Position numbers and translations under genes: made by a program
Notes under the pieces: generated by a model
Seen by the model: the letters and a program-made list of their open reading frames with translations, nothing else
Database searches by the model: none
What the model was told of the DNA's origin: nothing
Shown: positions 18,481 through 27,124 of the stretch, piece after piece
Numbering within the stretch: the stretch's first letter is position 1
How the letters are laid out: every line of letters starts with the position of its first letter
DNA from: Fibrobacter succinogenes
Lineage (GTDB): Bacteria > Fibrobacterota > Fibrobacteria > Fibrobacterales > Fibrobacteraceae
Length of the DNA stretch: 40,883 nucleotides
Direction: 5' to 3'
Assembly (NCBI GenBank): GCA_902767785.1
Contig: CACXIR010000018.1
Span: 1 to 40,883 of the forward strand

Positions 18481-18522
18481 GTCATCCTGAGCGAAATGCC
18501 GCAGGCATGGAGTCGAAGGATC
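18481..18522. repeat. Dispersed repeat of the GTCATCCTGAGCGAA...GTCGAAGGATC type
   Basis: Outer arms atcct (18484-18488) / aggat (18517-18521) and inner stem atgcc-gca-ggcat (18496-18508). This sequence type is widespread in intergenic DNA of many bacteria. Between the convergent TPR and gmk genes. Confidence 0.6.
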
Positions 18523-18536
18523 CAGGCCCGAAGTAT

Positions 18537-19094
18537 TTATTCTTTCAATATGGCGCGGAGTTCGTTGGCCGCACGTTCCAGGTCGTCGTTCACGATGGTG
18601 TATTCGTACTTGCCTTTGGTCTTTGCGAATTCCATCTCTTTCTTGGCGTTGTGCAGGCGCGTCTGGATCACCTCTTCGGAATCGGTGCCGCGGCCCCGGA
18701 GCCTGCGTTCCAGCTCCTCTTCGCTAGGCGGCAGAATCAAGATGCCCGTAGCGTCGGGGTAGACTTTGTCGAAGTTCACCTTGCCGAACACGTCTAGGTC
18801 AAACAGAACTCGCTTGCCCTGCTTGAGCATGTCCTCTACGAAACTCTTGGGAGTACCGTAGTAGTTTCCGTGGACTAGGTTGTATTCCACCAGGGCATCG
18901 TCCTTGATCATCTGCTCGAACTCTTCCTTGGTCTTGAAGAAGTAGTGGACCCCGTTCACTTCGCCTTCACGGGGAGAGCGGGTGGTGGCGGAGATAGAAT
19001 ACACGATGTCGGGGAACTCCCCGATGACTTTGTCCTTCAGGGTAGTCTTGCCTGCGCCACTGGCGGCGCTCATCACAAAAAGCTTGGATTTCAT
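18537..19094 (-). CDS. gmk: Guanylate kinase
   Basis: 185 aa, phosphorylates GMP to GDP with ATP, an essential step in guanine nucleotide supply. P-loop SAASGAGKTTL at residues 9-19 (the usual form is SGPSGAGKSTL, so the SGPS to SAAS change is a mild variant), GMP-binding SISATTRSPREGEVNGVHYFF and YGTPKSFVEDML. Length is slightly shorter than the common 200-210. Its start overlaps the stop of the GT2 gene by 4 nt (ATGA), so it is translationally coupled to a glycosyltransferase, an unusual partner; gmk is more often next to rpoZ. Confidence 0.95.
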   Translation of the reverse strand: MKSKLFVMSAASGAGKTTLKDKVIGEFPDIVYSISATTRSPREGEVNGVHYFFKTKEEFEQMIKDDALVEYNLVHGNYYGTPKSFVEDMLKQGKRVLFDLDVFGKVNFDKVYPDATGILILPPSEEELERRLRGRGTDSEEVIQTRLHNAKKEMEFAKTKGKYEYTIVNDDLERAANELRAILKE

Positions 19095-20002
19095 TTCTTA
19101 TCCTCGATGTACAGCGGGCGCTGCTTGACTTCGTCGTAGATGCGGCCGATGTATTCGCCTAGAATGCCGATGGAAATGAGCTGTACTCCGGCAAAGAACA
19201 CTATAGCCGTCATGAGGGATGCCCACCCCGGCACCGTGGTGGCGGGGGAGAGGATCTTTTCCAGAATAGACCAGATAAACACTCCGAAGCTGATGATGGC
19301 GGCTACCATCCCGATGTAGAAGCTGATTTTCAGCGGGGCGGAACTGAAGCCTGTAATGCCGTCACCGGCCAGGTGGAGCATTTTGCGTAAAGGATATTTG
19401 GACGAGCCTGCGGTGCGTTCGGCACGGTCGTATTTGACGCCAATCTTCTTGAAGCCTACCCAGCACACCAGCCCACGCAAGAAACGGCTTCGTTCGGGCA
19501 GGTTCTTCAGCTGGTCCACTACGCAGCGGTCCATGAGCCTAAAGTCGCCGGTGTCAGGCGGAATCTCGATGTTGGTGAGCTTGCCGATAAGCCTGTAGAA
19601 GCAGAATGCGGTGAACCGCTTGAAAATGGTCTCGCCCTTGCGCTTGTTGCGCTGCGCGTAAACCACTTGGTAGCCTTCCCGCCATTTTTCTAGCATCTCG
19701 TGGATCAGGCTGGGCGGGTCTTGCAGGTCGCCGTCGATAATGACCACGGCGTCGCCCTGGGCGTGGTCCAGACCTGCGCTAAAGGCGGCTTGGTGGCCGA
19801 AGTTGCGGCTAAAATTGACAATTTTGTTGTTGGGGTTCCCTGGCAGGAGGCCTTCCAGGATTTCCCGGGTGCGGTCCTTGGAGCCGTCGTTCACGAAAAT
19901 CAATTCGTGTTCAATGGCCTTGAGTTCCTCTTCCAGAACGCGGTATGTCTCTGCGACGATTTCTTCTTCGTTGTAAACGGGAATGATGACGGATAACAGC
20001 AT
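19091..20002 (-). CDS. GT2 glycosyltransferase, GtrB/DPM1-like, membrane-anchored
   Basis: 303 aa. A GT-A domain (1-220) shows SVIIPVYNEEEIV, VNDGSKD (38-44) and the metal-binding DGD at 90-92 with DLQDPP. The C-terminus has two membrane helices (about 228-250 and 262-286). GtrB, ArnC and dolichol-phosphate mannose synthase homologues transfer a sugar from a nucleotide onto undecaprenyl phosphate, making the donor for GT-C enzymes. A GT-C enzyme is encoded directly upstream (stop 6 nt away), so a donor-maker plus donor-user pair is likely. The sugar is unknown. Overlaps gmk by 4 nt. Confidence 0.9.
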   Translation of the reverse strand: MLLSVIIPVYNEEEIVAETYRVLEEELKAIEHELIFVNDGSKDRTREILEGLLPGNPNNKIVNFSRNFGHQAAFSAGLDHAQGDAVVIIDGDLQDPPSLIHEMLEKWREGYQVVYAQRNKRKGETIFKRFTAFCFYRLIGKLTNIEIPPDTGDFRLMDRCVVDQLKNLPERSRFLRGLVCWVGFKKIGVKYDRAERTAGSSKYPLRKMLHLAGDGITGFSSAPLKISFYIGMVAAIISFGVFIWSILEKILSPATTVPGWASLMTAIVFFAGVQLISIGILGEYIGRIYDEVKQRPLYIEDKK

Positions 20003-20008
20003 AAGAAC

Positions 20009-22555
20009 CTACGGAATCAATACGGGGTTTACAAAGTCCACATGGCTGCAGTCGATGCTGCCCTTGGCGGTGGTCTTGAGGGTGAGCTTTTGGACGCCCT
20101 CGACATTGGCGTTAATTGCGTGAAGCGTGCCGGCCTTGAATACGGGAGTTTCGGTTAGAATGGTTCCGTCGCCGATAACCTGTACCGAAACGCCTTCGCT
20201 ACAGAGGGATTCGTCATCCAGCCCGACGCCTGCTTGGAACGTTTTGAATTTTGCCCCGATGTCGTAGACGGTCTCGGAGTTTGCATGGGTGGCGATGCCT
20301 TCCCCGAATTCCTGGCCGTCGATGGTGAGTTTCTTGCCATCGATGCTCTGGTTGATTTTGAGGCTACCCCAGTCTTGGTGGTGTTTTTCGTACTGGAGTT
20401 CGGCAAGCCTTTTGGCTCCGCTGGCGTCGTTGAAGAACGTCTTGTTTATTTGGGCTAGCACTTTGTTGCCTTCCAGGACTATGTAGCGGAACACGTTGTA
20501 GCCCGGCTGCAGTTTTTGTTCGGTGACCAGGATGTTGTGATCCCCTGGAACGTAGGCGGTGTCCTTTAACATGACATTATTGTGGACAATCCGTATATTC
20601 CAGTTTTTGTGCGTGCTGGACTGTTCCATGAGCTTAAAGCCCAGGAGCAGCGGGCCTGCGACAGTGGAGCTGTCTTCCAGCATGCCCCTTGCGGGTTCGG
20701 AAACCTGGATAATGTTCGTGGGGTTGTAGTTCTTGCGGCCCTTGAACTTTGCGATTTGAACCCAGTAGTTGTTGGTGATCAATGCGTTCTTGACCCCTTC
20801 CAGTTCCATCTCCCGCTCAAATACGTCGCAGGTAGTGGCAATACGGTGTTCCACAGCTTTCTTGTGGTAGGTTTGGCTGTCCCAGCAGTCAAGCCCGCGG
20901 ATGTAATAAACCTCGCCATTGTACTTGTCCAAAAGGTCCTGGATTTTATTGTTGCTCATTTGGCGGACTTTGTCGTAATGGTATGCAGAAACCCCATAGC
21001 CAATAAAGTGCCAAGGCCTGCCGTAAACAAAGAGCTTGTCGCCAGGCTGTTGTTCGTAGAGCCATTTCCAGATTTCTTGCTCTTCGGTGGTCAGGTGGTT
21101 CCGGTTGTACATGATGTTCTTGTTGAAATCTTCTTTGTAGTGGAGGGTCCAGCCGGCAAAGAGCAATGTAAAGAGCAGTCCAAGCACCAGGACTGCCGAA
21201 GTCTGCTTCTTGGTCTTGGCGTCGGTGCCGAAATATTCGATCATGTGGGCTATGGGCAGTGCTGCCAGGAATGCCATGGAAGGCAGCATTACCAGGCTGT
21301 AGCGCTGGTTGATTTCAATGCTAAAGTCGCCAGAGACGTTTTCCAGGATTACGTAGGTCTGGATGTGGTACAGGGCAAGGAACGCCAGGACTTTCAGGTA
21401 AAAATATTCTCCCTTGGTAAAATCCCGTATGGCCCTGTATACCAGGTAGATGAGTCCCGCTAGGAATAGCCAGTTGAAATAGGTGAGGAAGGGATTCACC
21501 AGTTCGCCCCTGTCGTTCAAGGGCTTGGTCATGATTTTCCAGTTGTTTGCCAAGTCTTCAATGAAATGCCCGTGTGCGGAAAATTCCCCGCCTTGGAATC
21601 CAAATCCCTGGAAGTAGCTGATGGTGAGCAGCACGGGGACAGAGAACAGGGACAATACTACAAAGAATGCGGGAGCCTTGAAGTCTTTTTTGTCCAACAG
21701 CTTTGGCAGGGCAAACAGGATAAAGGGCAGCAGGCAGAACACTGTCTCTTGGCGGGTCTGGGCGAAGAAGGCGAGGACCAGGGCGAGGAGGACCCAGTGC
21801 CGGAGGGTGTTGCGGTCATAGGCCCACTTGAAGACGAATAGGGAAAGGGCGGAGAGGAAAATGTAGAGGGGTTCCACCGACATGGAGCGGAACTGGAACA
21901 GCACGGTGGGCTGCAGCGCCAAGAGCAGGGCGGCAAAATAGGCTAGCAGGGGCTGCCTGGTCCAGGCCACGATGGCAAGGAACATCAGCAAGAAGGTCAA
22001 GGGCAGCAGCAAAAGCTCGCCTTTGAAAATCCAGTGCAGGTCGGTGCCGAACAGGGGCATTCCCATGGTGTAGAGGAAGGCTAGACCTTTGGTTTTGAAA
22101 CTGTTGCTTTTGGCGGTGCAGTTGAGTCCGGCATCGGTGAATTCCCCTTGGTTGCAGGTTCCGGACTCGTGGTTGTAGAACATGTTTTGCGCTACCGACA
22201 TGAACACGCTTTCGTCACTTTGGACCCTGTGGCGTGCTTCGATCTGGGTCCCTGCGAAAATGGCTATGGCGATAGCAGAAATCAGGGTAGCAAGCGCGAT
22301 GGGCCTTTGCGGGAGGATTCCTTTAATCCAATCCCTGAAATCCTTGTTCAAGGTGCAGAACAGCAGAATCCCCGCTGCCAACTGCACAATGAAGAGGGGC
22401 AGGGGCAGGTTCAGGTCCAAAAGCCTGATGGTGTCCTTGTGGTTTATGTTGGGCGCAAGGTAGATAAGGAAGGGTATGGCTAAGGCAATAACGAGTCCAA
22501 TGATACCGGCTGGATGGACTAAGTTCTTGAGCAACAACAAGATGTATTTTTTCAT
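20009..22555 (-). CDS. GT-C (GT39/ArnT-like) membrane glycosyltransferase with C-terminal NPCBM-like domain
   Basis: 848 aa. Residues 1 to about 470 hold a dozen hydrophobic segments. After the third comes RVQSDESVFMSVAQNMF, whose acidic DE in the first outer loop matches the catalytic site of GT-C enzymes that use lipid-linked sugars. A soluble outer region (about 475-720) follows. The last 120 residues (about 725-848) read GSLKINQSIDGKKLTIDG, GEGIATHANSETVYDIG and FQAGVGLDDE, the pattern of NPCBM carbohydrate-binding domains usually found on secreted glycoside hydrolases. It probably decorates an envelope polymer or protein using the donor made by the GT2 neighbour. ATG 22555 follows a TATATTTA box by 4 nt. 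Confidence 0.82.
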   Translation of the reverse strand: MKKYILLLLKNLVHPAGIIGLVIALAIPFLIYLAPNINHKDTIRLLDLNLPLPLFIVQLAAGILLFCTLNKDFRDWIKGILPQRPIALATLISAIAIAIFAGTQIEARHRVQSDESVFMSVAQNMFYNHESGTCNQGEFTDAGLNCTAKSNSFKTKGLAFLYTMGMPLFGTDLHWIFKGELLLLPLTFLLMFLAIVAWTRQPLLAYFAALLLALQPTVLFQFRSMSVEPLYIFLSALSLFVFKWAYDRNTLRHWVLLALVLAFFAQTRQETVFCLLPFILFALPKLLDKKDFKAPAFFVVLSLFSVPVLLTISYFQGFGFQGGEFSAHGHFIEDLANNWKIMTKPLNDRGELVNPFLTYFNWLFLAGLIYLVYRAIRDFTKGEYFYLKVLAFLALYHIQTYVILENVSGDFSIEINQRYSLVMLPSMAFLAALPIAHMIEYFGTDAKTKKQTSAVLVLGLLFTLLFAGWTLHYKEDFNKNIMYNRNHLTTEEQEIWKWLYEQQPGDKLFVYGRPWHFIGYGVSAYHYDKVRQMSNNKIQDLLDKYNGEVYYIRGLDCWDSQTYHKKAVEHRIATTCDVFEREMELEGVKNALITNNYWVQIAKFKGRKNYNPTNIIQVSEPARGMLEDSSTVAGPLLLGFKLMEQSSTHKNWNIRIVHNNVMLKDTAYVPGDHNILVTEQKLQPGYNVFRYIVLEGNKVLAQINKTFFNDASGAKRLAELQYEKHHQDWGSLKINQSIDGKKLTIDGQEFGEGIATHANSETVYDIGAKFKTFQAGVGLDDESLCSEGVSVQVIGDGTILTETPVFKAGTLHAINANVEGVQKLTLKTTAKGSIDCSHVDFVNPVLIP

Positions 22556-22559
22556 GGCT

Positions 22560-22567
22560 TAAATATA
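22560..22567 (-). promoter_or_regulatory. Putative -7 box TATATTTA for the GT-C - GT2 - gmk operon
   Basis: TAnnTTTn box ending 4 nt before ATG 22555; no Shine-Dalgarno. It overlaps the region of the divergent tkt promoter (22578-22608). Confidence 0.45.
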
Positions 22568-22577
22568 ATTAAGGCTC

Positions 22578-22608
22578 TTGAGAAATTGTGCAATAAAAGC
22601 TAGATTTG
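22578..22608 (+). promoter_or_regulatory. Promoter TTGAGA-N17-TAGATTTG of tkt
   Basis: TTGAGA (22578-22583) exactly 17 nt from TAGATTTG (22601-22608), an exact TAnnTTTG, leaving a leader of about 25 nt that contains aaagagg (22628-22634) before GTG 22641. Confidence 0.68.
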
Positions 22609-22640
22609 GGGCGCAAAAATAATACCCAAAGAGGTTGGTC

Positions 22641-24713
22641 GTGCAAGACTCGTTAGTTACCAAAGCCGCAGACAATGTCCGTATCCTTTCCGCCGCCATG
22701 GTCCAGAAGGCAAAGTCTGGTCACCCCGGTGGAGCCATGGGTGCTGCCGATGCCATTACGCTCCTTTTTTCCGAGTTTCTGAAGTTTGATCCGGACGACC
22801 CCAACTGGATGGCCCGCGACCGCTTCTTTATGGACCCGGGACACATGAGTCCCCTCCTCTATTCAGAGTTGCTGCTGATTGGCAAGCTCAACATGGAAGA
22901 CATCAAGAACTTCCGCCAGCTGCACAGCCGCACTCCCGGCCACCCCGAAGTGGATGTAGCCCTCGGTATCGAGAATTCTTCGGGCCCTCTCGGAATCGGT
23001 CACGGTATCGCACTGGGTGCCGCCATTGCCGAACGCTTCATGGTGGAACGTTTTGGCTCTATCCTGGAACACAAGACGGTGTGCCTGGTTTCCGATGGCG
23101 GCCTTGAAGAGGAAATCGCCTACGGCGTGGGCCGCATTGCCGGTCACCTGAAACTTTCCAACCTGATTTTCTTCTACGACGCTAACCAGGTGCAGCTCAG
23201 CTGCAAGACCGATGAGGTCATGAGCCACGACTTTGTGGCCCAGTATGAATCCTGGGGATTCCGCGTTATCGAATGCGATGGCAGCAACATCGCCGAACTT
23301 CGCAAGGCCTTCAAGGCGGCCTGGGCAGAGAAGGAACGCCCGGTACTCGTCTATGGTCACACCACTATGGCCAAGGGCGCCGTTGCAGAAGATGGCAAGT
23401 CCTACGAAGGCGAGGTAAGCACCCACGGTCAACCCCTGAACGCCGCTGGTGCTTCTACCGAGGCCACCGTCAAGAACCTGGGTGGCAATCCCGAAGACCC
23501 GTTCCAGGTGTTCGACGACGTGAAGGCTGGCTTCGAGGATCGCAAGCAGGAACTTCGCGGCATCGCTGCCGAATGGAAAAAGCAGAAGGCCGAATGGGAT
23601 AAGGCTAACGCCGAGAAGTCCGCCACTCTGAACGAATGGCTCTCGGGCAAGGCTCCCAAGCTGGACCTTTCCAAGCTCCCCATCAAGGAAGGCGTGGCTA
23701 CCCGCGTTACCAGCGGTACGGTGTTGGGCTATCTGGCCGAGAATTTCCACAACATCATCTGCAGTTCTGCAGACCTTTCCAACTCCGACAACACCCAGGC
23801 CTTCCTCAACAAGACGGGCATTTTCCGCCCGAACGACTTCAAGGGAGCCTTCGTGCAGGTAGGCGTGGCCGAACTGACCATGGGTGCCATCTGTAACGGA
23901 ATCGCCCTCCACGGCGGTCTGTATCCGATTTGTGCCACCTTCTTCGTGTTCAGCGACTTCATGAAGCCTGCCATCCGTATGGCGGCCCTGATGGGCCTCC
24001 CGGTCAAGTACGTGTTCACTCACGACAGCTTCCGCGTGGGCGAAGATGGCCCCACTCACCAGCCTATTGAACATGAAACCCAGATCCGCCTGCTGGAAGA
24101 CCTCAAGAAGGAAAACGGCAAGTCCGAGATGCTGGTGCTGCGCCCGGCGGACGCTTTCGAGACTCTGGCTGCCTGGGAAATGGCTTTTGAAAATAACGAC
24201 AGCCCCACGGCCCTTATCCTGACCCGCCAGGTGGTGAAGAGCCTCCCCGGCGAGAACCGCTACGAGGCCGCCAAGGCTTGCCGTCAGGGAGCTTACATCG
24301 TTAGCGACAACACCGCCGCTGGAGAAAGGCCGGACCTGACTTTGGTGGCTAACGGCTCCGACGTTCTGCTGGAACATGACGCCGCCGAAATCCTCCGTGC
24401 CGAAGGCAAGAAGGTCCGCGTGGTTTCCATGATTAGCCCGGGCCTGTTCCTCTCTCAGCCCAAGTCCTTCCGCGACAAGATTCTTACGCCCTGGACTCCG
24501 GTGTTTGCCCTTTCTAGCGGCCTTCCGGTGCTGTTCGACCGCGTGGTTGGCGGCTTTGGCAAGGCCTGCGGCCTGGAACGCTTTGGCGCCTCGGCCCCGG
24601 CTGGCGTGCTGGAAAAGGAATTCGGTTATGTGCCCGAGGCCGTGGTGAAGGCTGCCAAGGAATACCTGGTGGAATTCGCCCAGAACGTGGCCGACTTCAA
24701 GGCTTGCAACTAA
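22641..24713 (+). CDS. tkt: Transketolase
   Basis: 690 aa thiamine-diphosphate enzyme of the pentose phosphate pathway. Seen: SGHPGGAMGAADAI near the N-terminus, the ThDP/Mg region SDGGLEEEIAYGVGRIAGHLKLSNLIFFYDAN (split: SDGG...YDAN), and the pyrimidine-domain stretch THDSFRVGEDGPTHQPIEHE. The ThDP motif begins SDG instead of the usual GDG, and DLSNSDNT replaces DLTPSNKT, so it is a divergent clade. GTG 22641 is chosen because aaagagg sits 6 nt upstream; a TTG six bases earlier has no such spacing. It is monocistronic, diverging from the glycosyltransferase operon and converging with the macA-like gene. Confidence 0.94.
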   Translation: MQDSLVTKAADNVRILSAAMVQKAKSGHPGGAMGAADAITLLFSEFLKFDPDDPNWMARDRFFMDPGHMSPLLYSELLLIGKLNMEDIKNFRQLHSRTPGHPEVDVALGIENSSGPLGIGHGIALGAAIAERFMVERFGSILEHKTVCLVSDGGLEEEIAYGVGRIAGHLKLSNLIFFYDANQVQLSCKTDEVMSHDFVAQYESWGFRVIECDGSNIAELRKAFKAAWAEKERPVLVYGHTTMAKGAVAEDGKSYEGEVSTHGQPLNAAGASTEATVKNLGGNPEDPFQVFDDVKAGFEDRKQELRGIAAEWKKQKAEWDKANAEKSATLNEWLSGKAPKLDLSKLPIKEGVATRVTSGTVLGYLAENFHNIICSSADLSNSDNTQAFLNKTGIFRPNDFKGAFVQVGVAELTMGAICNGIALHGGLYPICATFFVFSDFMKPAIRMAALMGLPVKYVFTHDSFRVGEDGPTHQPIEHETQIRLLEDLKKENGKSEMLVLRPADAFETLAAWEMAFENNDSPTALILTRQVVKSLPGENRYEAAKACRQGAYIVSDNTAAGERPDLTLVANGSDVLLEHDAAEILRAEGKKVRVVSMISPGLFLSQPKSFRDKILTPWTPVFALSSGLPVLFDRVVGGFGKACGLERFGASAPAGVLEKEFGYVPEAVVKAAKEYLVEFAQNVADFKACN

Positions 24714-24740
24714 GTCCGAAATTAGACTAGAAAAAATTTA

Positions 24741-24770
24741 GGCCGCGGGTTTTGCTCGCGACCTTTCCTT
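24741..24770 (+). terminator. Weak terminator after tkt
   Basis: Stem ggccgcg / cgcgacc with one mismatch (24741-24747, 24757-24763), followed by a broken T-run that enters the convergent gene's 3' end. Confidence 0.5.
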
Positions 24771-26026
24771 TATTTCTTCTTCTTGCCGGGCGGCCCTGGC
24801 ATAAAGGGGCTGGATGCTTTTTCGCCTTTCGCCTTTTGCGTAGCAATGCTTTCTTGGCCCACTACCACGGAGTCGCCCAGTTCGAGACCCTTGAGGATCT
24901 GGACGTTCACGCCGTCGCTGATTCCGATGGTAACAGGGTGAGGGACGATCTTTCCGTTCAGGTTAATCCAGACTTTGTCGCCATCCAGTTTAGGCGGGCG
25001 GTTCTTCCCTTTTTTGGCTCCCTTTTGGGGCGGTCCGCCGAACCCACCTGGGCCCATGTCCGGCGGAGGCGGCAGGTTTTCGGGCCTTGCGAAGGCAGTA
25101 CCTGCGGAAGGGTTGAACTTTAGGGCTTTCACGGGAACGGCCACTGCGTTCTTGACTTCCTTGGTCACAATGGTGCAGGTGGCGGTCATGCCGGGGAGCA
25201 GCTTGAGCTTGGGGTTCTTGGCGTTGATGACCACGGTGTAGGTGACCACGTTGCTGGTGGTGGTGGGGTTCAGGCGAACCTCTTGCACCTTGCCGGTAAA
25301 GGTCTCGTTCTGGAAGGCGTCCACGGTAAAGGTGACCTTCTGCCCCTTCTTTACAGAACCGATGTCGGCTTCGTCCACATCCGCCATGACCTTCATCTGC
25401 TTTAAATCCTTGGCGATGACGAACAGGGTGGGGGTGCTCATGGAGGCGGCCACGGTCTGGCCAACGTCTACGGCCCGCTTCAGCACCACGCCGTCAATAG
25501 GGCTCTTGATGGTGGCGTAACTCAGGTTCAGCTTTGCCTGGGCCACGTCGTTCTGGCTGCGTTCCAAGGCGTACTTGGCGGTATTCATGTTGTATTCCGC
25601 CTGCTCTAGCTCCACGGCACTGGCACTGTTGGACTGCGACAGTGCTAAAATCCTCTGGTAGGTGTTGGTTTTGTACTGGTAGTCGATTTCTGCGGAATGG
25701 AGGGTGATTTCCACCTGGTCCAGGGTGGACTGCAGCTTGGACTTGTCCAGTTCCGCAATGACTTGCCCTTTTTTGACCTTGGAATTGAAATCTACGAAAA
25801 TCTTCGCGATGTCCCCTGACACCTGGGTGCCGACTTCTACCTGGTCTACTGGCTCTAGGGTGCCTGTGGCAGAGATGGTGGTGGAGATAGTCTCTTGGGT
25901 GACTGCTGCGCTTATCAAAGCCCCTGCCGTGGTGGCTTGGTCGTTACGGAAAAAGAAGAACTTCATGCCTACGGCGATAGCTGCAAGCACAAGGAGTACG
26001 ATGAGTATTTTCAGCAACTTTTTCAT
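24770..26026 (-). CDS. MacA-like periplasmic adaptor (HlyD/RND family)
   Basis: 418 aa. N-terminal membrane anchor (about 4-26), a lipoyl/barrel-sandwich domain split around a helical hairpin (about 50-195, ISATGTLEPVDQVEVGTQVSG ... LNLSYATIKSPIDGVV in pieces), beta-barrel (about 200-290) and membrane-proximal domain. It is like MacA, which links an inner-membrane MacB transporter to a TolC channel. A Pro/Gly/Lys-rich insert (about 323-352) interrupts the C-terminal part, and the tail is GPPGKKKK. No macB or tolC gene is adjacent: upstream is the divergent CDF gene and downstream the convergent tkt. ATG 26026 is chosen because MKKLLKIL starts the signal anchor. Confidence 0.88.
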   Translation of the reverse strand: MKKLLKILIVLLVLAAIAVGMKFFFFRNDQATTAGALISAAVTQETISTTISATGTLEPVDQVEVGTQVSGDIAKIFVDFNSKVKKGQVIAELDKSKLQSTLDQVEITLHSAEIDYQYKTNTYQRILALSQSNSASAVELEQAEYNMNTAKYALERSQNDVAQAKLNLSYATIKSPIDGVVLKRAVDVGQTVAASMSTPTLFVIAKDLKQMKVMADVDEADIGSVKKGQKVTFTVDAFQNETFTGKVQEVRLNPTTTSNVVTYTVVINAKNPKLKLLPGMTATCTIVTKEVKNAVAVPVKALKFNPSAGTAFARPENLPPPPDMGPGGFGGPPQKGAKKGKNRPPKLDGDKVWINLNGKIVPHPVTIGISDGVNVQILKGLELGDSVVVGQESIATQKAKGEKASSPFMPGPPGKKKK

Positions 26027-26036
26027 AAACTCTGCA

Positions 26037-26067
26037 CAAAAATAAAAAGAATCATTTGCTGTTTCTA
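26037..26067 (-). promoter_or_regulatory. Putative promoter TAGAAA-N17-TATTTTTG of the macA-like gene
   Basis: Exact TAnnTTTG at 26037-26044, 10 nt before ATG 26026; TAGAAA (4 of 6 to TTGACA) lies exactly 17 nt upstream. Confidence 0.5.
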
Positions 26068-26100
26068 GGTGCATGGCGACCGCGAAAGGTTGCAAATTAC

Positions 26101-26108
26101 TATCTTCT
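26101..26108 (+). promoter_or_regulatory. Putative -7 box TATCTTCT for the CDF gene
   Basis: One mismatch to TAnnTTTn, 29 nt before ATG 26138. The 14 bases at 26093-26106 are identical to 3544-3557 upstream of secDF. Confidence 0.4.
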
Positions 26109-26137
26109 CGCTATCAATATTCGTCTAACGTTTAACC

Positions 26138-27058
26138 ATGACTCGTGTCGTAAAGAAAGATGATGGCGGCGAAGTCCGCCGCGTAACCTGGGTGGGGCTC
26201 GCCTGGAACGTAGCCCTGACACTCGGCAAGTTCGTGGGCGGCGTGCTTGGGGGTTCCCAGGCCCTGGTGGCAGACGCTATCCACAGCGCATCGGACTTTG
26301 TGACTGACATTGCAGTCATTGTGGGCAGCCATTTCTGGAATATGCCGCCTGACGCGGAACACCCCTACGGCCACAGACGTTTCGAGACCCTGGTGACCAT
26401 GGGCATCGGGATTTCGGTGGCGGCGGTAGGCGTGGGCCTTGGCTACGGCGCCATCATGTCGCTATTGTCTGGGGAGGGCAAGCACCCTGAGCTTCTGGCG
26501 GCCATCATGGCACTGGCCTCCATCGTGGTGAAGGAGATTCTTTTCCACTATACCCGCGCCGAAGGGCGCAAGATCCGGAGCCAGGCTCTGGAGGCCAACG
26601 CCTGGCACCATCGGAGCGACGCCTTCAGTTCTATCCCGGTGCTTATTGCGGTGGTCATCTCGCTGGTGTTTCCGCAGCTCTGGTTTGCCGATGCGGTGGG
26701 CGCCCTAATTGTGGCCTTCTTTGTGTTGCGCTCGGCCTACGAGATTGCTTCTCCGGGGGCAAAGCAGCTGGTGGACCAGGGGGCCGATGAAAAGGTGGCC
26801 AAGAAACTTCTGGAAATCGCCCTCGGGCATGAGAAGGTGATGAGCGTTCATGGATTCCGTACCCGTTACGTGGGGAGCGACCTGCATGTGGACCTGCATA
26901 TCGTGGTGGACGCCCAGATGAGTCTGATGGAGGCCCACGACGTGGCCGAAGAGGTGGAGCAGCTGCTGATTCAAGCCGACGAGAACGTGGTGGACGCCCT
27001 GGTGCACGTGGACCCCTACGACCCTGCCCGCGCCGGCAAATCGGAAGAGAAGGAATAG
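26138..27058 (+). CDS. Cation diffusion facilitator (CDF) metal efflux protein
   Basis: 306 aa. Six membrane helices (residues about 17-215) are followed by a cytoplasmic metal-binding domain (about 220-295). The transport site is visible as D46, H49 and D53 in ADAIHSASD and as H157/D161 in NAWHHRSDA. A His at the first site and a His at the second fit Zn2+/Cd2+ or Fe2+ transporters; metal choice is not certain. The C-terminal domain contains several His (HGFRTRYVG, DLHVDLHIVVD, VHVDPYD). Metal is exchanged for protons across the inner membrane. No metal-responsive regulator is adjacent. Confidence 0.93.
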   Translation: MTRVVKKDDGGEVRRVTWVGLAWNVALTLGKFVGGVLGGSQALVADAIHSASDFVTDIAVIVGSHFWNMPPDAEHPYGHRRFETLVTMGIGISVAAVGVGLGYGAIMSLLSGEGKHPELLAAIMALASIVVKEILFHYTRAEGRKIRSQALEANAWHHRSDAFSSIPVLIAVVISLVFPQLWFADAVGALIVAFFVLRSAYEIASPGAKQLVDQGADEKVAKKLLEIALGHEKVMSVHGFRTRYVGSDLHVDLHIVVDAQMSLMEAHDVAEEVEQLLIQADENVVDALVHVDPYDPARAGKSEEKE

Positions 27059-27084
27059 TATAGGTTCAACAGCATAAGTCCGTC

Positions 27085-27110
27085 GTCATTCCGGGCTTGA
27101 CCCGGAATCT
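27085..27110. repeat. Dispersed GTCATTCCGGG...CCCGGAATCT palindrome
   Basis: Perfect 8-bp stem attccggg (27088-27095) / cccggaat (27101-27108) with a cttga loop, followed by ctagaag. Related in layout to the GTCATCCCCGCGAAGG family. It ends about 15 nt before the TTG start of the next gene. Confidence 0.7.
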
Positions 27111-27124
27111 AGAAGAGAAAGAAA

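Noticed and set aside
24770..26026. A complete MacAB-TolC efflux operon
   Set aside because: Only the adaptor is present; neighbours are an unrelated CDF gene and transketolase.
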